From assembly GCA_029210465.1 (NCBI GenBank), contig JARGDL010000013.1, positions 33,722-97,721 of the forward strand: 64,000 bases of DNA, given 5' to 3'. Within the stretch, counting starts at the first letter, position 1, and the number at the start of each line of letters is the position of its first letter. The DNA comes from Stygiobacter electus (GTDB lineage Bacteria > Bacteroidota > Ignavibacteria > Ignavibacteriales > Melioribacteraceae). The position numbers and the translations under genes were made by a program. Below are positions 47,117 to 56,735 of the stretch, piece after piece. The notes under the pieces were generated by a model. It was given only the letters and a program-made list of their open reading frames with translations, searched no databases and was not told where the DNA came from.

Positions 47117-47184
47117 GAAGATTTACTGAATTGTTTGAAATATTTTTCTGCCCTCTTTGCAAGTAATATTTCCTTTTGTTTCTG
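47117..47184 (-). repeat. Direct repeat copy 2 flanking the cassette island (gene-tail remnant)
   Basis: Near-identical to 41728-41796, same orientation, 5.4 kb apart. On the minus strand it reads KQKQKEILLAKRAEKYFKQF, then SKSS and a TAA stop (47113-47115), with the frame open a little farther upstream but no start. The intact parent gene is not in the window. Confidence 0.75.
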
Positions 47185-47229
47185 TTTACAACTTAAATTT
47201 TTTTTTCAAATTAAGCAAGAAAAATTTTT

Positions 47230-47350
47230 CTGCCACGAATTCACACTAATTTTCACTAATGGATAAAGATAAATTTCACGATTAGTCTTAAAGCTTACTT
47301 TATACTTGCTAAATTATATTTGTGTTAATCTGTGAAATCTGTGGTAAAAA
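47230..47350. repeat. Imperfect inverted repeat, TGCCACGAATT...CTGTGGTA type
   Basis: The left arm TGCCACGAATTCACACTAAT (continuing TTTCACTAAT) and the complement of the right arm, TACCACAGATTTCACAGATT (continuing AACACAAAT), are similar over about 30 bases, around a 57-base centre without coding sense. It has the form of a small non-autonomous palindromic element; no transposase is attached. Confidence 0.55.
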
Positions 47351-47408
47351 AACTAACTACAGATAATACTGATTTGCACAGATCGATTTTGTAATTTTTC
47401 AGGATGTG

Positions 47409-47433
47409 CAAGCCTGCTGGCTAGTCAGGCTTG
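47409..47433. repeat. CAAGCCTG palindrome near the rocD stop
   Basis: CAAGCCTG (47409-47416) and CAGGCTTG (47426-47433) form a perfect 8-bp stem with a 9-base loop, 38 bases downstream of the rocD stop. No T-run follows on the minus strand, so termination is possible but not supported. It resembles the CCTG palindrome at 20984. Confidence 0.5.
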
Positions 47434-47470
47434 ACCATTACATTATACATTTTACATTATAAATTATAAG

Positions 47471-48691
47471 TTAATTTCTTTCTTCAACTTCTTTAATTGA
47501 TTTTTCAATAATTGAAACAGATTCTATAATTTGTTCTTCGTTTATAATTAAAGGCGGAGCAAATCGTATTATATGTTGATGTGTTGGTTTTGCAAGTAAA
47601 CCATTTTCTTTCATTTGCAAACAAACATCCCAAGCTTCTTTCCCATTCTTTGGTTTAATTACAATTGCATTTAATAAGCCTTTCCCTCTTACTAATTCAA
47701 TCATATCAGATTTAATTTTTCTTATTTCTTGTCTAAAAATGTTTCCCATTTTTTCAGCATTGACAGCTAAATTTTCCTCTTTCAAAACTTCGAGAGCTGC
47801 TACAGCAACTTTTGATGCTAAAGGATTTCCACCAAATGTAGACCCATGTTCACCAGGTTTTATAACTAACATTATATCATCATCAGCAAGCACTGCAGAA
47901 ATTGGCATTGTTCCACCAGAAAGAGCTTTACCCAAAATTAAAATATCCGGCTTTATTCCTTCATGGTTGCATGCTAAAAGTTTACCTGTTCTACATAAAC
48001 CTGTTTGAACTTCATCAGCAATAAACAAAACATTTTTTTCTTTACACATTTCATAAGCTTTTTTCAAATATCCTTCATCAGGAACAACAACTCCAGCTTC
48101 ACCTTGAATTGGTTCAACTAAAAATCCTGCAACGTTTGGATCTTCCAAAGCTTTTGATAATTCATTTAAATCATTGTATGGTATTTTTATAAATCCAGGT
48201 GTGTAAGGACCAAATCCTTTATATGAATCGGGATCATTTGACATTGAAATAACTGTTATGGTTCTTCCATGAAAATTGCCAAGACATACAATAATTTTAG
48301 CTTCATTTTCTTTAATTCCCTTTTTATCGTATGCCCATCTTCTACATAATTTTAATGCAGTTTCGTCAGCCTCAGCACCTGAATTCATTGGTAAAACTTT
48401 GTCATAACCAAAATATTCAGTAATATATTTTTCATAAGGGCCAAGACAATTATTGTAAAATGCACGTGAAGTCAATGTTAAAGTTTTTGCTTGTTCGGTC
48501 AATGTATTAATAATCTTAGGATGACAATGCCCTTGATTAACAGCAGAATAAGCTGAAAGGAAATCATAATATCTTTTCCCTTCAACATCCCAGAGAAAAA
48601 CACCTTCACCTTTTGCTAAAACAACTGGAAGTGGATGATAATTATGTGCACCATATTTTTCTTCTAAAGCAATATAATCTTGTGAGTTCAT
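47471..48691 (-). CDS. rocD: Ornithine--oxo-acid aminotransferase
   Basis: 406 residues, class III PLP aminotransferase. The PLP lysine is K255 in [37 protein letters not shown] and [19 protein letters not shown] are the ornithine-specific N-terminal features, and [18 protein letters not shown] and [15 protein letters not shown] complete the family pattern. It converts ornithine and 2-oxoglutarate to glutamate semialdehyde and glutamate. Its product joins the proline dehydrogenase pathway encoded at 24.8 kb. It lies 25 bases downstream of typA on the same strand. Confidence 0.95.
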   Translation of the reverse strand: MNSQDYIALEEKYGAHNYHPLPVVLAKGEGVFLWDVEGKRYYDFLSAYSAVNQGHCHPKIINTLTEQAKTLTLTSRAFYNNCLGPYEKYITEYFGYDKVLPMNSGAEADETALKLCRRWAYDKKGIKENEAKIIVCLGNFHGRTITVISMSNDPDSYKGFGPYTPGFIKIPYNDLNELSKALEDPNVAGFLVEPIQGEAGVVVPDEGYLKKAYEMCKEKNVLFIADEVQTGLCRTGKLLACNHEGIKPDILILGKALSGGTMPISAVLADDDIMLVIKPGEHGSTFGGNPLASKVAVAALEVLKEENLAVNAEKMGNIFRQEIRKIKSDMIELVRGKGLLNAIVIKPKNGKEAWDVCLQMKENGLLAKPTHQHIIRFAPPLIINEEQIIESVSIIEKSIKEVEERN

Positions 48692-48716
48692 AAAGCTCCT
48701 ATTTTAATTTTAAAGG

Positions 48717-50534
48717 TTAATCTTCTTCATTCATTTTCATTAAATTATATTTTTTTCTTTCATTAGGATCGAGATATAATTTTCTTAATCGAATTGATTT
48801 TGGTGTAACTTCAACCATTTCATCATCTTGAATATACTCAAGTGCTTCCTCTAAAGTAAATTTAATAGCTGGAACAATTTTAATAGCTTTATCACTTCCA
48901 CTAGCACGCATATTTGATAATTTTTTTCCACGTTGAATATTTACTTCAATATCATTTTCTTTATTGTGTTCACCAATTATTTGACCACGATAAACAACTT
49001 CTCCCGGATCAATAAAAAACTTTCCTCTATCTTGAAGTGAATCAATTGCATAAGCTGTAGCTGGTCCTTCATCCATAGAAATCATAACACCATTGCTTTT
49101 TTTCCCGATAGGACCTTTGAAATATTCATATTGAAAGAAACGATGATGCATAACTGCTTCACCGGAAGTTGCAGTTAAAATTTTTGTTCTTAATCCCATA
49201 ATTCCTCTTGATGGAATATGAAATTCAAGAGAATTGAGATTACCTTTATTTTCCATTTTAACTAAAACACCACGACGCTGGCCAACAAGTTCAATTACTT
49301 TTCCAGCAAATTCTGAAGGAACATCTACGGTAAGAATTTCAATCGGTTCTGTTTTTTTTCCATTAATTTCTTTATAAATTACTTTTGGTTCTCTTACTTG
49401 TAATTCAAAACCTTCTCTTCTCATATTTTCAATTAAAATTGAAAGATGTAAAATACCACGACCAGAAACTTTGAAAGCATCGGGAGTATTCATTTCTTGA
49501 ACATCCAGTGCAACATTATGTTCAAGTTCTTTAAATAATCTTTCGCGTAATTGACGAGAAGTTACAAACTTTCCTTCTTTGCCATAAAATGGTGAATTGT
49601 TTACAGTAAAAGTCATGCTAATAGTTGGTTCATCAATTGATATAATTGGCAGTGGTTCAGGATTAGTTGCATCTGCTATTGTATCGCCAATATCAATATC
49701 TTCAACTCCAACAACTGCGCAAATATCACCAGCTTGGACTTCATCAACTTCTTCGCGGACTAATCCATTAAAAATAAAAAGCTGTTTAATTGTTGTTTGC
49801 TTTACAGAACCATCTCTTTTAATTATGGAAACGGGTGTAGTTTTGTTAAGTGTTCCTCTAAAAACTCTACCGATTCCTATTCTACCGACGTAATCATTAT
49901 AATCAAGAGAAGTAATTTGGAATTGAGCAGTTCCTTCTTCTATTTTGGGCGGTGGAATTCTTTTTATAATTTTTTCAAGTAATGGAGTTAAATCAATTCT
50001 TGGGTCATCTAATTTTTTTATTGCCCAGCCTTCTCTTCCACTTGCATACACAAAAGGAAAATCAAGTTGATTTTCATCAGCACCAAGTTCGATAAATAAA
50101 TCATAAACTTCATCAAGAACTTCAAGTGGACGATTATCTGGTCTATCAATTTTATTGATTACTACAATTGGTTTTAAATGAAGCGATAAAGCCTTTTCAA
50201 GAACAAATCTTGTTTGAGGCATTGGTCCTTCGAATGAATCAACAAGAAGTAAAACTCCATCAGCCATTTTTAAGACACGTTCTACTTCACCTCCAAAATC
50301 GGAGTGTCCGGGTGTATCAATCAAATTAATTTTATAATGTTTATATGGTATGCTGATATTCTTTGCAAGGATTGTTATTCCTCTTTCTCGTTCGAGATCG
50401 TTTGAATCTAAAAATCTTTCACGAACAACTTGATTATCTCTAAAAACTTGACATTGTTTTAAGATTTGATCAACAAGCGTAGTTTTACCATGATCAACAT
50501 GTGCAATTATGGCAATATTTCTTATTTCTTTCAT
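48717..50534 (-). CDS. typA: Ribosome-associated GTPase TypA/BipA
   Basis: 605 residues from the ATG at 50534. AAGGGA lies 4 bases before this ATG; an in-frame TTG at 50561 is less likely. G motifs: [14 protein letters not shown] (G1), [11 protein letters not shown] (G2), [15 protein letters not shown] (G3), VINKIDRP (G4) and ASGREGWA (G5). EF-G-like domains III and V and the unique C-terminal domain ([40 protein letters not shown]) follow. It binds the ribosome and aids assembly and stress or cold adaptation. Confidence 0.97.
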   Translation of the reverse strand: MKEIRNIAIIAHVDHGKTTLVDQILKQCQVFRDNQVVRERFLDSNDLERERGITILAKNISIPYKHYKINLIDTPGHSDFGGEVERVLKMADGVLLLVDSFEGPMPQTRFVLEKALSLHLKPIVVINKIDRPDNRPLEVLDEVYDLFIELGADENQLDFPFVYASGREGWAIKKLDDPRIDLTPLLEKIIKRIPPPKIEEGTAQFQITSLDYNDYVGRIGIGRVFRGTLNKTTPVSIIKRDGSVKQTTIKQLFIFNGLVREEVDEVQAGDICAVVGVEDIDIGDTIADATNPEPLPIISIDEPTISMTFTVNNSPFYGKEGKFVTSRQLRERLFKELEHNVALDVQEMNTPDAFKVSGRGILHLSILIENMRREGFELQVREPKVIYKEINGKKTEPIEILTVDVPSEFAGKVIELVGQRRGVLVKMENKGNLNSLEFHIPSRGIMGLRTKILTATSGEAVMHHRFFQYEYFKGPIGKKSNGVMISMDEGPATAYAIDSLQDRGKFFIDPGEVVYRGQIIGEHNKENDIEVNIQRGKKLSNMRASGSDKAIKIVPAIKFTLEEALEYIQDDEMVEVTPKSIRLRKLYLDPNERKKYNLMKMNEED

Positions 50535-50589
50535 TAATTCCCTTTTTAATTTCTGTTGCAAATTTACGAAACGTTTTTGACATGAAAGA

Positions 50590-50623
50590 AAAAGTCACGC
50601 TTCCCTTTCAAAACGTGACTTTT
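50590..50623 (-). terminator. Intrinsic terminator after lptD
   Basis: AAAAGTCACG (50590-50599) pairs with CGTGACTTTT (50614-50623) over 10 bp with a 14-base loop. On the minus strand the stem is followed by TTTTTCTTTC. It lies about 88 bases past the lptD stop and 56 bases before the typA start, so it would separate the two transcripts. Confidence 0.7.
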
Positions 50624-50710
50624 ATGGAGTTTACTATGCAGCGATTTTTTTTTGATTAACTGGATGATTTGACGATTTGAAAATGGAAAATGTTTCTTTA
50701 AGAAATGAAA

Positions 50711-53269
50711 TTATCTTAATCCTGAATACAATCCTTTTGATTTTGTAACTTTAATATCTTTTAATTCAGATGCTTTCATTCTTAATTCAAAATGAAAACC
50801 TCTATAAGTCCCAATTGGATTCCAAGTAAAATTCATTTCCCAGCAATGTAAATCTCTGTAAATTGTAATTTGTGGAGCTGATAACTGATGTGAATTAAAA
50901 TCATAATTACCACGAAAAGTTATTTTCCAGTTTTTAGTAAGATTTGTACTAAAATCTAAACTAATATTTGAATTAATACTTTTCTCTGAAGGAGAGTATT
51001 TTGAAAGGTTATAATTGTAATTGATATTTAAATTCCATGGTATTGACATATCTGGAGTATCGGAATTATCATACAAAGCAATGTAATCTTTTTTATTGAA
51101 TACAGGATCGGTTTGAGTTTCTATTTTGTTATTTCCATTTGAAGAAGATGACTTAAATTTTTCACCACTTAAATTTGTTGAAATTGAAAAATTAAAGTTG
51201 TTTAGTCGGAACAAACCTGAACCTTTAGTAACTAAAAATTTATTTACCACTCTTTGAAGTTTTGTATCATAGTCATAAAATGTATAAGATGAATTTCCAT
51301 AAAAATTTAGCCATTCACCTATTTGTGTTCTATAACTTAGATTAAGGTTTTGCAATTTCAAACTATCCGCAGCAAAATTATATCCAGTAGAAATATCAAA
51401 ATTCAAAAGTTGAATTTTCTTTTGTTCTTTTAATGTATCACCTGGAACTTTATTTAACTTAATTTCAAAAATATTTCCTACGGAAAAATTAATACTTTGA
51501 GTTCTACCACTGCTTGCACCACCATAAATTTGACCTTCATATTTATCATACTTGACTGGCTTTCCATTTTTATCAAAATAAGTATCATAATAGCCCCAAT
51601 TACTTGATGAAAAATCTGGTGTATAGTTAAAAGAAATATTTGGCATCATAGTATGACGAAAAGATTCAACACCGACAAAATTTGGATTAAAGATTCCATA
51701 AATTTTTGTACTTGCAGAAATTCCCGTTGAAAATGTTCGAACAAAATTTAATTCATTTAATGTTTCAGTTACTAAAGTATCTATTAAAACTTTTCTTCCT
51801 AATGAATCAAGAGTTTCAATTTTTTTGTATCCCTTTTTTATTCTTTTATTATACCACTTTTCCTGATAGCTGAAATTTGGAGTTATATTAAAGTAGCCAA
51901 CTTTTGGTGTAAAGTTAAAATTTATATTATGCAAGGCACCTAGTTTGTTCTCTTTAATTTCATTCCTTTTAGTTCTACTGTTTGTAAATTGTCCAGAATA
52001 TGAAATGCCAATTAATTCGTACCAAGATTGTTTATTAGCATCAAATGAGTTTTTATTTCTGAATGGATAAAATATATTGTGAGAATAACCAATGTTTGGA
52101 AGTGTTTCATCAATGTTGCCTGAATCTAAATATTGAGTTCTGTTATAACTTAAAGATAAACTTGAGTTATCCCAACTTTTAGAATAAGAAGCACCAGAAA
52201 TTATTTGTTGTGTTAATAATGTATTGTAATCAATACTATTGTTTCTTAAAAAATTACTTGACACAAATTGAATGTTAGCACTGAATTGAGAAGTTGGATC
52301 AATTTGTTGTGAATGATACCATGAAAGCCGCCAATCACTTTGACGTTGTTTTAAATTAATTGGATCTGTTTCTTCACCGATTGAAATATTTGAATAACCA
52401 GCTTCAAATGAACCACTGAAATCGTAACGTTTTGCATAACGAAATCTGCTTCGTAAACCATAACCACCTTTTGTGTAATAGTCGCCTGTAAAAGCTAAAT
52501 CCATATAATCATTCATTGCCCAGAAGTAGCCAAAGTTATGAAAATATTGTCCACGATTTGCAGTTGAACCGAATCCGGGAACAATAATTCCACTTCTTCT
52601 GCCAGTTTCATTTGGAAAAACAGCAAATGGCAATGGTATTGGAATTGGCACACCACCGACATACATAAAAATCCAGCGGGCGATTATTTTATCTTTTTGG
52701 ATAACTTTCATTTGGCTTGCTGTAAAATAAGTATGCGGTGTATCAGAATTACAAGTAGTGAACATTCCATTTTCAATGAAGTAAGTATTCTTATCAACTT
52801 TTTTAACTTTTTCACCTTCGTATCGTTTATCTGTTTCTTTATTTTTTGCAAGTGAAATAAACCCACGTTGAGTTTTGAAATTATATTTTATTCTTGAACC
52901 TTCATAAGTTTCATTTCCTTCAATTAGTTTTGGTAAACCTTTAATTTTTGTTTTTGCAGTATCAGAAGAATCAACACCAAAAGCTTCAAGTTCATTTGTA
53001 TTATAATCTATAAAAATATTTGCAGCATTAAGTTCAGTAGTTTTATACTTAATATCACTCGAGCCGAACAAAAACATTTTTCTTTCTTTTACTTTGAATA
53101 TAATTGAATCGGAAGCAGATGAATTAACTACGGCATCAATGTCAATTTTCTTTTTTGTTGAATCAACTTTTTGATTTGAATTAGATGTAGAATCAATTTT
53201 AGATAATGAATTTCCTTGTGCAAATATAATTGCTGTAAAAAAAAATAATATTGAAACAATTTTTAACAT
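50711..53269 (-). CDS. lptD: LPS-assembly outer-membrane protein LptD
   Basis: 852 residues. After the signal peptide (to about residue 18) and a Ser/Lys/Asp-rich linker come OstA-type jellyroll repeats: VKERKMFLFGSSDIKYKTTE, LIEGNETYEGSRIKYNFKTQ, RGFISLAKNKETDKRYEG. Then the barrel begins with VPIPIPLPFAVFPNETGRRSGIIVPGFGST, seen in parts, the hallmark of LptD where barrel meets jellyroll. CNSDTPHTYFTASQMKVIQKDKI is typical of the Bacteroidota form. It inserts lipopolysaccharide into the outer leaflet. A terminator follows it. Confidence 0.93.
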   Translation of the reverse strand: MLKIVSILFFFTAIIFAQGNSLSKIDSTSNSNQKVDSTKKKIDIDAVVNSSASDSIIFKVKERKMFLFGSSDIKYKTTELNAANIFIDYNTNELEAFGVDSSDTAKTKIKGLPKLIEGNETYEGSRIKYNFKTQRGFISLAKNKETDKRYEGEKVKKVDKNTYFIENGMFTTCNSDTPHTYFTASQMKVIQKDKIIARWIFMYVGGVPIPIPLPFAVFPNETGRRSGIIVPGFGSTANRGQYFHNFGYFWAMNDYMDLAFTGDYYTKGGYGLRSRFRYAKRYDFSGSFEAGYSNISIGEETDPINLKQRQSDWRLSWYHSQQIDPTSQFSANIQFVSSNFLRNNSIDYNTLLTQQIISGASYSKSWDNSSLSLSYNRTQYLDSGNIDETLPNIGYSHNIFYPFRNKNSFDANKQSWYELIGISYSGQFTNSRTKRNEIKENKLGALHNINFNFTPKVGYFNITPNFSYQEKWYNKRIKKGYKKIETLDSLGRKVLIDTLVTETLNELNFVRTFSTGISASTKIYGIFNPNFVGVESFRHTMMPNISFNYTPDFSSSNWGYYDTYFDKNGKPVKYDKYEGQIYGGASSGRTQSINFSVGNIFEIKLNKVPGDTLKEQKKIQLLNFDISTGYNFAADSLKLQNLNLSYRTQIGEWLNFYGNSSYTFYDYDTKLQRVVNKFLVTKGSGLFRLNNFNFSISTNLSGEKFKSSSSNGNNKIETQTDPVFNKKDYIALYDNSDTPDMSIPWNLNINYNYNLSKYSPSEKSINSNISLDFSTNLTKNWKITFRGNYDFNSHQLSAPQITIYRDLHCWEMNFTWNPIGTYRGFHFELRMKASELKDIKVTKSKGLYSGLR

Positions 53270-53295
53270 CTATAAATTTTTTCTTTAAAGAGTAT

Positions 53296-54285
53296 TTAGA
53301 CAATTTGTGTTTTTTCAATTTCTTGAATTATCATTTCAGCAACTTTCAAAGCTTTAAGTCCATCTTCCCCTGAAACTATTGGTTGCTTGTTATTAAGAAC
53401 TGCATCAATAAAATATTCAAGCTCAAGTTTGAGTGCATTAACTTCTTTTAGTTCGGGTTGTTCGTAAACAACAAATTTTTTCTTATCACCAATACCCATT
53501 TCGCCAAAATTTATGAAAGGATTTTGAGGCATTTTTTCTGGATTGACTAATCTATACACTTCAGATGTTCCAGTAATAAAGTCCAATGCAATATAAGCAT
53601 CGCGTTGAAACATTCTCATCTTCCTCATTTTCTTTTGAGAAATTCTACTTGCAGTAACATTTGCAACCGCACCATTTTCAAACTCAATTCTTGCATTAGC
53701 AATATCAATTGAATCTGAAACAACTGCGACACCATTTGCTTTAATCTCTTTTACTTCACTTTTAACTAAACTTAAAATTATATCAATGTCATGAATCATT
53801 AAATCGAGCACAACTGCTACATCAGTACCTCGAGGATTAAATTGTGCTAATCTATCTGTCTGAATAAAAACTGGGTCAAGTTCAAATTTTTCTAACGTTA
53901 AAAGTGCAGGATTAAATCTTTCGATATGTCCAACTTGAAGAATTAATTTTTTTTCTTCAGCATCTTTAACAAGATCTTCGGCTTCCCATATTTGTGATGT
54001 AATAGGTTTTTCAACAAATACATGTTTGTCTTTAGCAAAAGCAGTTTTAACAAGTTTATAATGAGCACTTGTAGTTGAAACAATATCAACAGCATCAACT
54101 TCATTTAAAAGTTCGTAAATATCTTTAAATGCTTTAGTTTGAAATTCATCTGCAACATTTTTTGCTCGTTCAAAATCTAAGTCATACACACCGATGAAAT
54201 CACAATGATGAATTTCTTTGAAAAGTTTTGTGTGAATTTTTCCTAAGTGTCCGGTTCCAATTACTCCCACTTTAATTTTTTTCAT
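53296..54285 (-). CDS. Gfo/Idh/MocA-family NAD(P)-dependent oxidoreductase
   Basis: 329 residues: Rossmann domain with VGVIGTGHLGKIH near the N-terminus, VFVEKPIT with the conserved lysine near residue 95, and a C-terminal beta domain with VGHIERFNPA and DLMIHDIDIIL. It oxidises or reduces a sugar or sugar nucleotide. Its position between lptD and the T9SS plug gene (4-base overlap) suggests an envelope sugar, for example the GnnA-type 3-dehydrogenation of UDP-GlcNAc for lipid A; this is inference, and no gnnB transaminase is adjacent. Confidence 0.82.
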   Translation of the reverse strand: MKKIKVGVIGTGHLGKIHTKLFKEIHHCDFIGVYDLDFERAKNVADEFQTKAFKDIYELLNEVDAVDIVSTTSAHYKLVKTAFAKDKHVFVEKPITSQIWEAEDLVKDAEEKKLILQVGHIERFNPALLTLEKFELDPVFIQTDRLAQFNPRGTDVAVVLDLMIHDIDIILSLVKSEVKEIKANGVAVVSDSIDIANARIEFENGAVANVTASRISQKKMRKMRMFQRDAYIALDFITGTSEVYRLVNPEKMPQNPFINFGEMGIGDKKKFVVYEQPELKEVNALKLELEYFIDAVLNNKQPIVSGEDGLKALKVAEMIIQEIEKTQIV

Positions 54286-55514
54286 AATACTCCATCAATT
54301 TTTTTATAACCAATAATTTTTTCATAGCCCCCTTTTTCTTGTGCTTCATAAAAAAGGAATATATGATACTCATTTCGTGTTTCAAAAAAGTTCCCTTCAA
54401 GTATATACCAATCTTCATTAATTATTTTATCGTTTTGAATATCAGCCACAACATATTGATAATCATACAAACCTCTTTTTAGTTGAATTGTTAAATTCAT
54501 AATTCCATTGTCATCATACATTTCATATTCAGGTAAAACTTTCCAGTCATTAAATGCACCAACCAAAAAAATTGGTTTTGTAATATTTTCGGGTGGTTTC
54601 AATCTGAATCTTACATTTAAGTAATCTGAATTTTCATTTCTCCAATTCATAAGTAATGAAGCGCCGTTAATATCATTTTTTCTTTTTGTAAATAAATCTG
54701 AAACATCAAATTCACCCAAGCGAGCATAAACATTGTAAGGGATGTATTTAGAAACATTTCTTGTGTCTGTTTGCCGGTATTCATTCCCAGGTTTGATATT
54801 TCTTGCAATAAAAGAAAAACTTTTGGCTGCATCCCATTCATAAAAGTTTGATTCTGTAAAATTTTTTCTATCTATTATTATTGGTTGATTTATCATTCTG
54901 TTTTTAATTATTTCTACTTTTATAACGTTGTTTTGAAACAATGAATCAGGTAAAGTAAAACTTGTCTTGATTGAAATTGTTCTTCCTAAAATTGCTAAAT
55001 CGCCGTAATCACCTTGCATTGCTTCTCTTTTAGTTGAAACATTTAATTTAACTTCAGGTTGGATGACATAAAATTTCCCTTCAGCATAAATTATGTTTCT
55101 ATTTTGATTATTAGAAATAAAAAATTTCCATTTTGTTGATGTTGTAAACTGAACATTATTATTGGGGAATTTTCCATAATAATGATAATTAGCTCCAACT
55201 AAATTAATTGGAAGTCGATCGAACCATAAATTTAATTCTTTATCATAAAGAAGATTAAATAAAAAAGGATTTTCATATTCATTCCAGTTTGAATCACAAG
55301 GGCGAAAAACAATACTCAAGTTTGGTTCTTCTTTGGCAAGTACATCGAATTCAATTGAGAGAAAATTTTCTTTATCTAACAAATTAATTATAGGAAATGA
55401 AGTTTCATCATTGTTTGAATAAACTTTCAAACTTTTGATTTCAACTTGGGAGAAAATTTCTAATTGAAATGCAAAAAAAAACAAAAAAATTATTTTCAAT
55501 AAATATCTACACAT
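54282..55514 (-). CDS. Type IX secretion system plug protein (DUF5103)
   Basis: 410 residues with a signal peptide (about 1-22, ending in EIFS) and two beta-sandwich domains, matching the DUF5103 / T9SS plug family: QVEIKSLKVYSNNDETSFPI at the mature start, SIVFRPCDSNWNEYENPFLF, REAMQGDYGDLAILGR, and a late RLKPPENITKPIFLVGAFND. In characterised T9SS the plug closes the periplasmic end of the SprA pore. It explains how cargo with sorting domains, such as the two in the cassette island, can be secreted. It overlaps the oxidoreductase by 4 bases and the small upstream gene by 19. Confidence 0.85.
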   Translation of the reverse strand: MCRYLLKIIFLFFFAFQLEIFSQVEIKSLKVYSNNDETSFPIINLLDKENFLSIEFDVLAKEEPNLSIVFRPCDSNWNEYENPFLFNLLYDKELNLWFDRLPINLVGANYHYYGKFPNNNVQFTTSTKWKFFISNNQNRNIIYAEGKFYVIQPEVKLNVSTKREAMQGDYGDLAILGRTISIKTSFTLPDSLFQNNVIKVEIIKNRMINQPIIIDRKNFTESNFYEWDAAKSFSFIARNIKPGNEYRQTDTRNVSKYIPYNVYARLGEFDVSDLFTKRKNDINGASLLMNWRNENSDYLNVRFRLKPPENITKPIFLVGAFNDWKVLPEYEMYDDNGIMNLTIQLKRGLYDYQYVVADIQNDKIINEDWYILEGNFFETRNEYHIFLFYEAQEKGGYEKIIGYKKIDGVL

Positions 55515-55738
55515 TTTATTGAGCTGTATGGAACAAATGTTTGAAATGTTATTTCATCTCTTTTAGCTTCAATCAACAAACCATCTTCAAATGCTTCAAC
55601 AAGTTTTCCTGTTTTAAAGACAATTTCGTAAAAAGCTGAATGCTCACTTTTTACTTCATTACCATAAACAACGCCATAGTTTTCAAGCATTGTAATATTT
55701 AATGTTTTTCCGATGAATTTAGTCCAATCCATTTTCAT
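55496..55738 (-). CDS. Small conserved-looking protein of unknown function
   Basis: 80 residues, no signal peptide, mostly beta: WTKFIGKTLNITMLENYGVV, YGNEVKSEHSAFYEIVFKTG, VEAFEDGLLIEAKRDEITFQ, VPYSSIKCVDIY. The strand pattern with a central turn and an IPYSSI-like end resembles Sm/SH3-like barrels (the Hfq size class), but this is fold impression only. It overlaps the plug gene by 19 bases and opens the plug-oxidoreductase-lptD operon. Start is at one of two nearby ATGs (55738 or 55732). Confidence 0.65.
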   Translation of the reverse strand: MKMDWTKFIGKTLNITMLENYGVVYGNEVKSEHSAFYEIVFKTGKLVEAFEDGLLIEAKRDEITFQTFVPYSSIKCVDIY

Positions 55739-55872
55739 TTTTATCCTAAAATTTTTTGTTTTACTTAATCGAAAAGTATCTAAAAATGAAGTGTTTTACA
55801 AAATGAAGAATTTAGTTTTTAATTTTTTGCCTTAATGAAATAATTTGCAATTATCAATTCAACAATAAGTTT

Positions 55873-55880
55873 TATATTTG
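55873..55880 (+). promoter_or_regulatory. Candidate -7 box for the PAP2 phosphatase gene
   Basis: TATATTTG fits TAnnTTTG. It lies 21 bases before the ATG at 55902, and a TTTG at 55844-55847 stands farther upstream than the usual spacing (25 bases). The box overlaps the alternative TTG start at 55878, arguing for the ATG. AAGGTG at 55892-55897 serves as ribosome-binding site. Confidence 0.4.
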
Positions 55881-55901
55881 GGAAAAATAATAAGGTGCTT
55901 A

Positions 55902-56666
55902 ATGAAAAATAAAATTACAATTATGATTTTAATTTTTTACTCAACATTTACTTTCGGACAAAATTCATACGGTATTGAACAATTCAAAAATGATACTTTT
56001 GATTTCTTTAAACAACCATCAAAATGGGATAATAATGATTTACTCAAAATTGGTTTAGTTGGTGCATCAACATTTTTATTGATTCAAGCTGACCAATCCA
56101 TTCGTAATGAAGTAATGAAAGATAGAAGTTACTTTAATAGTTTTCCAATTGAATTTGGCAGAAGATACGGTGAATTATATTCACCCGTTATTTTATCAGG
56201 CTTGTTTGGATTAAATGGATTAATTAACAATGATATTAAATCAAAAAAAATTGGTTTTGAAATTTTACAAACAACTTTTTATGCTGGAATAATAACTACT
56301 GGATTAAAGATTGCCTTTGGACGAGCAAGACCTTTTACCGAAAAAGGTGCAAAATCATTTGGAAATTTCTTTTTACTCGATGATGAATTTCATTCTTTAC
56401 CAAGTGGACATACAACGGTTGCTTTTTCAATTTCTTCCGTTTTAGCTAATAATACAAATTCAACATGGTTAAAAATATTATGTTACGTTCCAGCATTTTT
56501 AACAGCAACATCAAGAGTTTATCAAGATAAGCATTGGTTTTCTGATGTTTTTCTAGCTGGAGTTATTGGATATACAGTTGGCAATTGGGTTACTTCAAAA
56601 CATGAACAAATTCAAGTTGATGGATATTCAATAAATAATAAAATTTATTTTAGTCTTTCATTTTAG
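55902..56666 (+). CDS. PAP2-superfamily membrane phosphatase
   Basis: 254 residues from the ATG at 55902, chosen over TTG 55878 because AAGGTG lies 4 bases upstream of it. A signal peptide is followed by a type 2 phosphatidic acid phosphatase domain with all three motifs: KIAFGRARPF (KxxxxxxRP), SLPSGHTTVAF (PSGH) and SRVYQDKHWFSDV (SRxxxxxHxxxD). It probably dephosphorylates a lipid phosphate such as undecaprenyl diphosphate or a lipid A phosphate on the periplasmic side. It is transcribed divergently from the plug operon. Confidence 0.9.
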   Translation: MKNKITIMILIFYSTFTFGQNSYGIEQFKNDTFDFFKQPSKWDNNDLLKIGLVGASTFLLIQADQSIRNEVMKDRSYFNSFPIEFGRRYGELYSPVILSGLFGLNGLINNDIKSKKIGFEILQTTFYAGIITTGLKIAFGRARPFTEKGAKSFGNFFLLDDEFHSLPSGHTTVAFSISSVLANNTNSTWLKILCYVPAFLTATSRVYQDKHWFSDVFLAGVIGYTVGNWVTSKHEQIQVDGYSINNKIYFSLSF

Positions 56667-56735
56667 AAATACTTATTTATGGGGTTAGTAAAATCATTTT
56701 CTTTATTTTTGTGGAAATATTTTTGGGAATAAATC

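Larger units (their letters stand above)
46869..47470. other. Gene-free gap right of the cassette island
   Basis: It holds no plausible gene. In order: a GATATCC hairpin (46938-46965), the second copy of the 68-bp repeat (47117-47184) with its reading frame ending at TAA 47113-47115, a 120-base imperfect inverted repeat (47230-47350), and a CAAGCCTG palindrome (47409-47433) before the rocD stop. This density of small repeats marks the island's right border. Confidence 0.6.

Noticed and set aside
50535..50561. Longer TypA with nine extra N-terminal residues from a TTG
   Set aside because: AAGGGA is placed correctly for the ATG at 50534, and the GTPase domain begins right there.
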